This document shows positions 1-9,801 of a stretch of 64,000 nt of DNA, piece by piece (position 1 is the first letter of the stretch; each line of letters starts with the position of its first letter). The stretch lies in assembly GCA_947172415.1 (NCBI GenBank), contig OX359199.1, forward strand, positions 1,886,001 through 1,950,000. Reading direction: 5' to 3'. Made by a program: the position numbers and the translations under genes. Source of the DNA: Chondrosia reniformis. Its lineage: Eukaryota; Porifera; Demospongiae; Chondrillida; Chondrillidae. Under the pieces are notes generated by a model. It did not search any database and had not been told where the DNA came from. It saw nothing but the letters and a program-made list of their open reading frames with translations.

Positions 1-152
1 CACCCTCTGCACTCTTCAATAGTAACTTTAGCTTTAGCTAAATGGCCTATGTAATACAGGACACTTCTAGTAACCCTGCAGAAGTCTACAGCAAGAGAAT
101 GATACTGTAATATTGCACATAAATATATTCATTGTTTTTATCTTTGCTTCAG

Positions 153-569
153 CAGTTCAAAACTGTACCACAGTGGAACAGTGTTCAGATGAAATCAATG
201 GCATGATAATTGCAAACATTGGGGATAATATTACATACAATGATGATATAGCCATTCAAACTGTGGTTATAAGAATCAAAGTGTCCAGTAATGGAGAATG
301 CATCAGTAAGTTCATAACAATTTTCTTATTGCCATTATTTTTAGTAATAAGTGTGTGGAGAAGGGTACATATATAGGATATACGTATAGCATACAGAAAT
401 ACCTTGTGCAATTACATAGACATATATACAATATGTGTATTACTATCCTCCATCCATAGTTGAAATAGAAATAGAAGTGTCAACCGAAAACAGCATTAAC
501 CCCCCAGAGATGCCCCCTCTTTTAGGATTGGGGCTGAAATTCACTACTATACCAGAAGCAGTTAACTAA
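153..569 (+). CDS. 3' end of an unrecognised gene (last two exons)
   Basis: Two exons fit together: 153-305 (after a TTCAG acceptor, ending before GTAAGT) and 460-569 (after CATAG, ending in TAA). Both junctions are phase 1, and joining them gives an open frame to the stop. The encoded tail is about 88 residues. Exon 1 contains three Cys (in NCTTVEQC and NGEC) and one NIT glycosylation sequon, so a secreted or extracellular segment is possible. The last exon is acidic, then proline/leucine-rich, and ends TTIPEAVN. Symmetric phase-1 exons are common in extracellular modules; that is the only functional hint. The 5' part lies outside the window. I do not recognise the family. Confidence 0.5.
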
Positions 570-1560
570 ACCATACATGGATATCTTTAACTTAACAATA
601 ATGTTAGGCATAATTGGTGTACTGGCCATGTACTGTATAATCATTTAAAAAGTGACACAAGATGAGGTTTAACTTCATATAAGTTATACAGAGTCACTGG
701 ATGTTACTTATGGCATAGTTATGTCGAACTAATGGGATAAGTAAGCAACACACATGGTCTATGAATGCAATATGTATATTGCACCAGTTGCCAAGACATG
801 GGCACTCGGGCGTTAAGGTATATAAAATGCACTTACCCTCATGTCCATGTCTTAACCACTAAGTATTTACATGTATACTACTACTACTACCACAACTACA
901 ATTGTTTTAGTCACTGCACTGTATAACGTAGACACCATAAAATGGACCTCCTACCAGCAACTAAACTTGACATCTGTATTCAAGACATTAATTGAGATCA
1001 TTACACTTATACAGCAAAATAGCAATAGTTTACACATCCCCTGCACAAAGAGGCAAAGGCTAGTACTCCATTCAAATTACTGGATTGTAGACCATTTGGT
1101 AACTTGCACACAAGGAAAGACTAAAGTCTTAATGTAATGTTAAATCCAATACAAAAGGAAGCAATCAACGGTAAACACCTCAGGGTTACCCCTGGCTCTA
1201 TCTACCTATATATGTATCCCTAGCCCTGTGACCATCTTATCACATATGCTAGCTATAACTGATCATAGGTGAAGATTCAACTCATTGCATGGTGCATAAG
1301 CTGTTCACATGGGCTATACACAGATCGGTATATAGCCCAGCCCAGAGGTGGGACTATGACCGAAGCATACATGTACACATATACTTTCTGAGCAAAGAAA
1401 ACAGTTGTGGTTAGAATATCACACATACAAAATAAGGGGTTTCTGACTTTGCATCAACATCTGCTGCGCTGACAAAAATGCAGAGGGGTGCAGTGAACAA
1501 AGTGAATGGAAAGGACGTCAACTGGCCATATGGCTGCACTTCCACAGAGATGCTGTGATG
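570..1560. other. Intergenic region, no gene seen
   Basis: AT-rich sequence after the stop of the upstream gene. It holds a short ACT-trinucleotide run near 870-890. Open frames of up to 88 codons here are low-complexity (Thr-rich from that run) or have no splice or homology support. I see no RNA gene. Confidence 0.5.
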
Positions 1561-3455
1561 TACCGTATAGCGAGAATATTTTTGCGGGAGAAAATTTTGT
1601 AAAAGTCTAAAAATTTACTCAAACGAAAATTTTGGCAGTGGTCTCATTCTCCCCTGCCTGAAAATGAGTTGCACAATCACTTAAAGAATCATCATGATGT
1701 TTAATGACATTAGTTCCTGAATTTATAATTACTTCCTGCACTGTCAAATATAGTTTGATCAATCTGCCAACTCCAGTATATATGCATGAATGAATTGGCA
1801 ATGTGGCAAATTATATGTATATGAGTCCATAATTTTTGTAATTTAAAACTGTACATATGAAATATTGAAATATTGTTGTTGGTAACAGACCTTTTAGTAA
1901 TTTATCAATGACTTTTATTCCAATTAAAGCCAATATTAAACATTTTTGACAATTTTTCTTCCCTTGACAGCAATTAAGTCCTAGCTTCATCTTAAGAATC
2001 AGCTCTTTCCCAACAAAAGTATAATATGAAGTGTAGGCTGGAAAACAGTTTAACTAAAACTGCAAGTTTTAGGGACTGCAACTACGTATATATCATCTAT
2101 ATGTCTTGATATACTACATATTATGGAGATTGAATTCACTTTACTTGCAGCACTTCGTCGGCCATTTTGTATCTATTGCAAAAGTTGGTGTGAACTTATA
2201 ATTAAAGCTGACGTCATCTAAACACGTAACTTCAGAATTTGCGCGGGAATATTTGAATGCAGCCATATAAAAGATGACGAGGTGTAAAAAATTTCAGTTT
2301 AGCCCCAGTGGCTTACTTGACGCGTGAGATGGCTAAAGTTTCTGTGCCTGACGGTGGTCTTTCCTTATCCCGAGTAGTCCTGTTCGGAGCGCTAGACAAG
2401 TAGACCCAGGATTCCCCTCGGCTCCGCCAGCGAGCTGAGAATGCGGCCTGGTGTCACGTTGGATATGCAATCTGATTAGGAACTCAGTAGGAGGGTTGGT
2501 GCTTGGGATTGGTCCTCACTAGCTCTGGCTTCGGCTGGGGTCTGACGGCACGGAGATTGAGGTAATCGCGTAACTATGTAAGTTGAAGTCGGTTGTCGAC
2601 ACCTGATTTGGGCAGTTGTTTCGCCAGTCCCCACTTCAAGGACTTCATCCGATCCTGAGGAGTTAAAGGTGTGGCAACACACTGATTCTCATCGGGGCAG
2701 TTTGCGGTTCGGGAGGGTCGGACTTGGCATAGGCTGAAAGTGAGGCTAACGCTGATCGATTCCTATGTCATGGCTAGTAACTCCATGAGTGCAGATTACT
2801 GCGCAGTTACAGCTTCTGTTACACAATAGTTAGTGTCAACGCTGTGGGGTGGGGCACGATGTACTTTCACCTCCTCGTGGTGTGCCCTGGGACAGCTCTA
2901 CTTTAGTTGTGCTGAGAGAAGTACATGACCAGTTCCAAGATCTGTAATTCTCAAGTTAAGTCAATTATGATATGAAACATACATATATTATTATATTTCA
3001 TGTAAGTATTTTCATTCTGTAGGATTAGGAGGAGCTGTTGTGTTGTGGACTATTTATGAAATGCAGATTGTGTTTGGTACATGTAGATTGTTTTTTAATG
3101 AAGTTGATCATTTGACAGTGCCAATTAAATTACTTTGTAACATGCTCTTATCATTGGAATGAGTTGTCTTGTAATTGTTTTATGGCTAAAACTAACTACC
3201 TTAAATTTAATTGATGAAATACACATTTTAGTCACTTAGAAATTTACCTATTCATTGGCTGTAAAGGCCTTTGAGTGAGTTTGAAAGTCGAGCATCAGTG
3301 AGAAAGTAAGGTTTTATGTACAATGAAAGATTAATCCCAAATCTTAGCTATAATCGATTATTAAATTTTCATGTTGGCACCATGTTTGTAATACAGAAAA
3401 ATGAAATTTATACATGTACGTAGTGAAATTCGCGAAAATTTCTCGCTATACGGTA
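1561..3455. mobile_element. Possible TA-flanked inverted-repeat DNA element (~1.9 kb)
   Basis: The 16 bases at 1561-1576 (TACCGTATAGCGAGAA) recur as a perfect reverse complement at 3440-3455, and weaker similarity continues inward (GCGGGAGAAAATTTT against CGCGAATTTCAC). Both ends start with TA, as expected for a TA target-site duplication of Tc1/mariner- or pogo-type elements or derived MITEs. No transposase frame is visible inside, so it would be non-autonomous. The alternative is two unrelated solo MITE ends in opposite orientation. The right end stops 54 bp before the ZCWPW-like start codon, so the element may contribute to that promoter. Confidence 0.4.
2290..2930. other. GC-rich island of unknown function
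   Basis: This stretch is clearly richer in G+C than anything else in the window and is single-copy here. It has short self-complementary pieces, for example GGGCAC near 2850 pairing with GTGCCC near 2883. The only open frame of note is a 68-codon minus-strand one (2476-2682) without splice or domain support. It could be a promoter or CpG island, a structured non-coding RNA, or the body of the surrounding inverted-repeat element. I could not match it to a known RNA family. Confidence 0.35.
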
Positions 3456-3508
3456 TGGCTACAAACACATGTTTAACAGTCGGCCATTTTTTGAGCAAAA
3501 CTCGATTT

Positions 3509-6500
3509 ATGGCGCGTAATTTGAACAAGAATGTCCAAAAGAGCAGGTGACATAATTAGCACTTTGGTAGCAAAGACTTGAGCAAAATTTGTCTATAAAT
3601 GATACGCTGGAGTTATTAAATTGACTTTAAACTGTTGCTGCTCGTATATACTAGGTAGAGGAAGAAGAGGGAGAAAGTTAAAATTAAAATGCAAAGAAGA
3701 GTTTAGTTGGGTTCAATGTGACAACCAAAACTGCCTAAAATGGAGAAAATTGACCAAGGAACAGATGAAGTAGGTAATATAGCTTATTACATGTATACCT
3801 ACTGACTTGAGAATTCAATGTTAATTACTATAAAGTATAATGAATTAAAGGTTAGTTAACCCAGATTTGAGATGGGAGTGTAGATTGAACCCAAACATGG
3901 AGTACCAGTCTTGTGATACTGCAGAGGAGACATGTGGGAATGTGGACCCCTTTGCATACAAGCTTGGACTTGGTGATCTTGTTTGGGCCAAACTTGGAGG
4001 ATGGTCACCGTAAGTTAGTTAGCCTATAATATAATAGTTTTTGTTTATAAGTCACATAAATAATGGATCTAGGTCCATGCAAACCAAGGTCTGCAGCTGC
4101 TAGATGAACTTTAAGGGGCTGAGTTGATTGAGTGTCTTTATAAAGATGTTGTGATTTAAGCATAGGACTTATGGTAAATAAATCGACTGAAACACCAACC
4201 TTTTACAAGTTTTCGCACCATATACGCATACACCAATTAGTGTATATATAGCCTATAGCAAGATTTCTCATTCATTTTTTAACTTGCACATATGTAATCT
4301 AAAACAATATTTTCTAAACCTATAACCTATAAAAAACTAGAGAAAATATACCTAGAAAAGCAAGATGTTACACAATATAAATGAATATATAGCTGAAACT
4401 ATATATGTAGTATAATGAAAGATTATATTTTAACTATATTGCCTTGAGGGGAGTTAAGCTTAGATATCTCGCCAGTGGACTCTGGATTTACCCCACCCAC
4501 TCATGTCTCCTGATGAGCTGATGGGTGGAACCAAAGTTCACTTAATGGGAACCAGAGTCTCCCCTTAGCCATTCAAAAATGTGGTCAAGCCATCTTTACC
4601 ATATTACTTGATAAGGGAGACTTCCTCAGTGTCCTAAAGTATGATTAGTAATGTAACAGGCTGGAGGGGGTGTATCTTGTGGATTAGCCACACCCTACAT
4701 GCACTGTATATACGTAGGTGGCCTGCTATAGTATGTGAAGGGGATGATGGAGACTGGAACATTCAAGAAGAAGATGAGGATGGAGATATTGTTAGAGTGT
4801 ATCATGTTCTCTTTCTTGGCAAAGTGAAGTCGAGGGCCTGGGTTGAAGACGACAAGGTAAGCAAACACTTACACCATGAGCAGCACCACATTGAACCACA
4901 TCTCCAAGTGAATATCTGTGTTGTGCAGGATGTACATTTGTGTGATGTTGCATAACTAGTAGAGGTTGGCACATTCATAAGATTATATATACTGTATATG
5001 TAATACCATATATGTATAGATAGAACCTTACAGTTTACATTGTACTCTAAGTGGCCCAAAAATTCAAGGAGGTCCACAGCTGGCCTTTGCAAAGAGGGAG
5101 GCAAAAGATCTAATAGATGCAAATGACAAGGAGAGACTCAAAATCTGCAGAGAAGCTCTCAGCAAACTTAATAAGCCACCCAAGTCAACTCACAAAGTGA
5201 CCAGTACCACTGACACTTCTGTACTGTTACCAAGGAAGGCAGCACAAGAGCACTCCAGCACAAGGACTCCAGGAAAGTCATTGTCTTCTTCATGTTCTTC
5301 AGATCAAATGGTTCCAGATCCTGCTCTTATTGGTAAGATAGGAGAGCCAAAAAGATAAAAACTGAACACACACTATATAGTTGAGTGATTGATTTTCATA
5401 TGCAATACTTATTTTATTTCAGTGATATAATTGTGTGTTCAATAAAGTAGAAATTCAACTGATAACCAGGTGTCTACTTCCTGTCTAAACTCCAGCTACA
5501 TACGAGCCATGCACACATAACACACCATTTTTTCAACATGCTACGTCTACTTTAGAGTAAAAATCCTATAGGGAACTATACTTAGTGAGAACTTTGGATG
5601 AGGATACAAGAGTTTCTTTCTACTTCTCTTCTTCTTATTGATCTTTGTGAGTCCTGCTTTCATACATGCCAAGGATTCACAGAAGATCAAGATAAAGAAA
5701 AAGACAAAGACTCCCAGGATCACTGATGAAGGGTGGAATTCCCAGAAACGGCTGTCTGACCCAGTGGAGAAGAAGATGAAAGAAGGAAGAAAAGACTACT
5801 GTATCTTCATCTAAAGCTCTCGGTTTAGTTCCCCTATAGGCTCTTTTTACAGAATAGGCATATAGCATGTAGGAAAATGGTATCTTAGTTTTTTTCATGT
5901 ACTGTATGTAAGAAGCACAAACTTGTATTTAAGGTATTTCATTATCCATTTGAAGATGAACTCCTTGAGCTGGAAAATCATTGTGACATAGAGGATCTAC
6001 AAAAGTTGGTCCATGACCTTGACAAAGATATAACTGAAATAGAGGATGACATTTTTAAGGGGTCCGTCTGCGGTGAAGAGAGAGCTATCACAAACACAGT
6101 TCAACCTGTCCAAATTGGAGAACACAAGTAAGTGTTGCTCTCACAATTAAAACAACAGCTTAACAGGTGATATATGTCCCATTTTACAGGTGCCAGGAAA
6201 TGTTGGCTTCTTTGGATGATGACTGGCAACAAATGATGCACAACTTAGCAGACATTGATAGTAAGCATATGTGCATAAATATCACCTCATATATATGCAT
6301 TATACCTACTGTGCACCACACATACCTTTTTATATGTACATGTGTATATTAAAGGAATGGCAATTTTTAGTAGTGACATTTTATTCTATTCTAATACATA
6401 CATACCTTATAGTGGTATATTTTTTCAAGAGGAATAAATTTTGTTATTTTCAAGGATTCCATTCAAATTATGAAGCCTACTACCTCAAAATTTTATTTAT

Positions 6501-7585
6501 AAAAATAGAGTGCATATATACAAGTAATCCTTGAAAATTAAACTATGGAAGAGCTTTCTATGAATATATATCCTCATGAAAATTTCCCACTCTATGGTAA
6601 TTGTATCATGCTGCCATTACGTTTGCTATCACTTAACATTTATCATTAAATGCATGTGTATAAAGATTGCAAGTTTTCACCTCATCCATGATCTGTTGAC
6701 AAGCATTCATTTGGCACCTCGGTAATTCCATATACTGTACTAGTTCAATTAAACACCTTAAGCTTCATCTTGCATTCTTTTAATCACTGTATTTAACCTA
6801 TACCTGTAATTAGGATTAATCGCAATCTATATATATTATCCTCACATTTCGATTCCCGATATACACTAAATATGACAATATTAATAGATTCTAAGAATCA
6901 TTTGTCTGAATTTGTTATATATTTTCATGTATTATAGATATTATTGGAAATCTGAAATAATTGACAATTTGGAGCAATATAGTATTTAATATGTATAGTG
7001 TATTTATTCCTGCAACAACTGTAATTTATACATATGTTCTATGTATGATATATATATCAATGTATTATGGATTCTTTCTATTTATAGTAGCTGGTAGTTT
7101 TAATGTGCATGTAAAATGTACATTGTTTATGCTGAGGATCAGAACCAGTGATAACCTAAGAGTATATTATTATACTCAACATAAATCAAACCAAGTCATT
7201 AACTCCACACCATATAGCCTTTGCAGGCTTTGTGCAATTAACTCCCTCTTCACATTTCTAAGACCAGATAAAGAGTTTCACAAGTCATAATGATCAAGTA
7301 AATTGAAACAGAAAACATGACATTGTACAAAATGTTATAAGTAAGGATGGCAGTGCTGCTACAGTGCAATATAAGACACTCTCAAGCAGTTCTCCTTGCG
7401 AAGAATGCTGTCACCTTATAGACGATAGCATTATATCTTAATAGCTGTCAGTGACCAGTCAGAATGTCATTATGACCCTCATAAGAGCTTCCTTTTTTGG
7501 TCAAAGGACCTGGATTGCTGATTCAGAACTTCTCTTGGACCTGACGGTTTTCCAAGATGCATGCTTATCCATGCAACTGCCTTAA
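3509..7585 (+). CDS. ZCWPW-like protein (CW zinc finger + PWWP), copy 1
   Basis: Eight phase-consistent exons: 3509-3546, 3659-3769, 3851-4009, 4718-4856, 5020-5332, 5956-6127, 6190-6260, 7452-7585; 1137 bp, 378 aa. After a basic N-terminus comes a CW zinc finger (about residues 28-72): WVQCDNQNCLKWRKL then WECRLNPNMEYQSC, with zinc Cys 33, 38, 60 and 71. A PWWP domain follows (about 89-190): GDLVWAKLGGW, then SPWPAIV read across a splice junction, YHVLFLG, SRAWVEDDKIEPY and a C-terminal helix. CW plus PWWP in this order and spacing is the ZCWPW1/2 architecture. CW domains read H3K4 methylation and PWWP domains H3K36 methylation; vertebrate ZCWPW1 works with PRDM9 in meiosis. A nuclear chromatin reader is therefore inferred. 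The acidic, partly helical C-terminus (residues ~250-378) is unassigned, and the last exon is the least certain. Confidence 0.8.
4477..4559. repeat. Small fold-back in ZCWPW intron
   Basis: GGACTCTGG at 4477-4485 faces CCAGAGTC at 4552-4559, with CCACCCA and TGGGTGG pairing further in. The same fold-back occurs at about 28404-28496 in copy 2 with several substitutions. It looks like a small MITE-like palindrome. Confidence 0.45.
5545..5900. repeat. Inverted pair of a short interspersed repeat in ZCWPW intron
   Basis: Sequence at about 5545-5640 (reading TACTTTAGAGTAAAAATCC...) is the reverse complement of a repeat whose plus-strand version lies at 5755-5895 (GACCCAGTGGAGAAGAAG ... AGTTCCCCTATAGGCTC). 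Two tandem plus-oriented copies occur at 55128-55390. Frames through the plus copy (basic, Lys-rich) look exon-like, but they do not match neighbouring exon phases, and the same repeat occurs outside the gene. I therefore treat it as a mobile repeat. Copy 2 has the same pair at about 29403-29758. Confidence 0.6.
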
Positions 7586-8455
7586 AGGTATTCTTGTCAT
7601 CAACTCTTTTGGGAGGATATATATAGGTAAACAATATATACATGCATGAAATTGCCGAATTAAATTTCTAGCAATACTTTTAGAGGTCAAAACTAAAGTA
7701 TATAGATTAATTTGCCAGATCGATGTTAGTAACGAGAAATTTCCTACTTTTGCTATAAGAAACGAATGGAGTTACTCGAAATAGACGAAGTGTAGATGAA
7801 CCTTAATTTCCTTAGCCCGATTAGATAGAGGAGGCCTTCTTATCTACGTATATCAGATAGAGGAATGTAAGAGTCTAGTGTCTATATATACACCTTTCCG
7901 GCTATTCTGCACGGATTACCCGTATAAAATATGCAAATCAGGAGGTCGGTAATCTAAAGTGTTTCGCTTGAGGAATTATTATCGAATCTCAGATTGGATC
8001 TACTAGTACTCAGATCAACCTGCGCTAGCTATACGTAATATTGTGAGTAATATAATACGTACTGTACGTATGTGTATAACTTGATTCCCTGAAAACTACA
8101 TGTATAATAGATGACTATTATATATATTATTAAAGCAGCCGGCCATGAGAAATCCCGTTAGCCTACGTATTCTATATAGGATCTGATATGGCTTTGATAT
8201 TTATAGTCTAATCTAATATCATTTATCGTGATTTAATAGTGATGCGTATGACTAACCGAGTGATTAACTGAATTCAGGGGAAAAATTTTAATGTGGGACC
8301 ATCTTCAACCCCCAAACTTCTCCACTTCATTCTGGAACCTTCAGATGTTGGCAGGTCTAATGATGGCAAATTGAATTAAGTCTCCTAGCTATGTACCCAA
8401 CCTGCTACTTCTGAATAAGGCTTCTCCAAAGGGTTAGAAGTGACCTCTGCGATCC

Positions 8456-8691
8456 TCAACTGCACTGCTGTACTTGGTTTTCTTTTGTATTGTGTGATCT
8501 TTCAACCTGTGGTTCCCATACTCCACAAGCATTAAAGTCAGCCACCAAACCACCTGAACCATTTTCATCATCAGCAGGAAGTGGTCTCCAGACGGAGGTG
8601 TAGATAGGTGTATGACTGCTTTCAAAAGGATTACAGTCAGTTTTAATAGGAGGGAGGTCACAAGTAATGAATACGAAGGCAAGATAGCAAT
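8456..8691 (-). CDS. Candidate exon of an unrecognised minus-strand gene
   Basis: On the minus strand a frame opens after a GTCAG acceptor at 8692-8694 and runs about 78 codons to a TGA, with a possible donor after EPQ at 8517. Part of it reads VWRPLPADDENGSGGLVADF and FNACGVWEPQ, a balanced, non-low-complexity composition. The same frame is intact in copy 2 (32284-32519), whereas an overlapping 104-codon frame changes length between copies. No partner exons were identified and no family is recognised. It could equally be a fossil of a transposon ORF. Confidence 0.25.
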
Positions 8692-9386
8692 CTGACTACA
8701 CCAGACTATATTGGTGTGCCCTGTTACTAGGGTGAATAAAGCCCTCAATAACCCCCACCCCCCTGGATCATCCTATCCAATTGCTAGTGTGACTCCTTCC
8801 TGGACTAACCATACACATCTGTGTGTTTAGGTGTACCATAGCTGATCTTCGTATACGTATAGGGATGGTGCATCCAAACATAGACATCCATGTATATATG
8901 CTTAAATTTCAATATGCCACTTCTATATGGTTAGCACTATCAAAAGATCACTGTCTTGTTTTGTTACTTCTTCCAGATGTGCTAGTCACTGTGCATGTTG
9001 CAAGCACTAGCTGTCATCACTACGTACTTTTTAAAAGGTTTTAATATAACTTGTTTTCCCCATTTTTCTTGTTAATATTAAAAAATTAGAAAGTTTTCTT
9101 AGCGATATAACGTTGTAATTAAAGAGAGAAAGAGAGAATGGATGACCAAAACTTCTTAATTAACAATGGCATCCTAAAATACCCCTGGGGGCTAATTTGC
9201 TTGCAATTTTAAATCTTAAACTATTTTCACTAGCATGAGATAAAAGGAAGAAAAAGAAAGCAAATAAAAACTGCAAGTAGCCCCTATAGCTGTTCTACCT
9301 TTTTGGAGCCATTATTCACTGTTTCAGGCAACTTTATGTAGTTATAATAGTACAAAAATCTGTTATGGAAGCTTCAAAAGGTTAAC

Positions 9387-9433
9387 AAGTAGTTCGAGTT
9401 TGCTGCCGCCCCCCGAATTTACTCGAACTACTT
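9387..9433. repeat. Perfect hairpin, 13-bp arms with GC-rich loop
   Basis: AAGTAGTTCGAGT (9387-9399) and ACTCGAACTACTT (9421-9433) are exact reverse complements around a 21-base loop containing CCGCCCCCCG, unusually GC-rich for this region. It is identical in copy 2 at 33212-33258. It may be the core of a foldback MITE. Confidence 0.6.
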
Positions 9434-9599
9434 GGCCGCATCGTTACATTCATTGTAGATTTTTAGAGTGATAACCCGTATTACATTGAGTAAGATAGCA
9501 ATGTTTTTTGTGCCATCCCTAGTTGTACTACGTCTACTCTGAAATATATACACTTATAATAGAGAGTTGTACATATATATTATGTATATATGAGAATAA

Positions 9600-9740
9600 A
9601 GTATATATTGCTGATGAAGACCTCTGGGTTGAAACGTCCAGAATTAGTAAATTCATGTTGCTGACGCTCATGATCAATAAGACTTTATTCTCATAATGAT
9701 TGCAACAAGCACTCCTTATTCCTTCATATATTATGTATAT
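9600..9740 (+). repeat. Interspersed repeat with hammerhead-ribozyme-like core
   Basis: CTGATGA at 9611-9617, a short stem GACC-TCTG-GGTT, then GAAACGTC at 9631-9638 match the order of hammerhead core boxes CUGANGA / stem II / GAAA / GUC. No convincing stem I or III is present. A related, more degraded copy lies at 16488-16610 (also 40118-40235 and 58391-58505), and both share a downstream part ending in ATGATTG(C/T)AACAA(G/A). Hammerhead cores are known in Penelope-like retroelements, so a 3'-end relic of such an element is plausible. The copy-2 equivalent is at 33425-33555, with an 8-base indel. Confidence 0.4.
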
Positions 9741-9801
9741 ATAAACTGATTTGTTTAATTTGTTGTAGGTGCAACATTGAGCTGTAGAAGAAAAGCAAAG
9801 T

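Larger units (their letters stand above)
7586..9801. other. Intergenic region between ZCWPW-like and membrane-protein genes
   Basis: About 2.2 kb. It holds a weak minus-strand exon candidate (8456-8691), a perfect 13-bp-arm hairpin (9387-9433), a hammerhead-like repeat (9600-9740) and a relic of the foldback family at 8812-8890 (CATACACATCTGTGTG). GGGATGGTGCA near 8863 and TGCCATCCCT near 9512 could be ends of a degraded MITE. The same layout repeats in copy 2 (31419-33617). Confidence 0.5.

Noticed and set aside
2476..2682. 68-codon minus-strand frame in the GC-rich island
   Set aside because: Likely open by chance in GC-rich DNA; no start context, splice partner or recognisable motif.
5500..5815. 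Extra ZCWPW exon reading TPRITDEGWNSQKRLSDPVE
   Set aside because: Its phase does not fit the flanking exons, which already join in frame, and most of it is a repeat found elsewhere (55128-55390).
5677..5898. 73-codon minus-strand frame starting MKKTK with hydrophobic stretches
   Set aside because: It is the antisense of the mobile repeat inside the ZCWPW intron and of the opposite-strand Lys/Glu-rich sequence; identical in copy 2 only because of the duplication.
6190..7585. Integrase-binding-domain (LEDGF/HRP2) homology of the ZCWPW C-terminus
   Set aside because: A short resemblance (IDMTSQ and TLIRASFF) attracted me, but the alignment needs a large gap, and the CW finger makes ZCWPW the better family assignment.
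8861..9525. hAT-type element with GGGATGG ends
   Set aside because: Ends match only partly and no 8-bp target duplication is visible, so I mention it only as a weak possibility.
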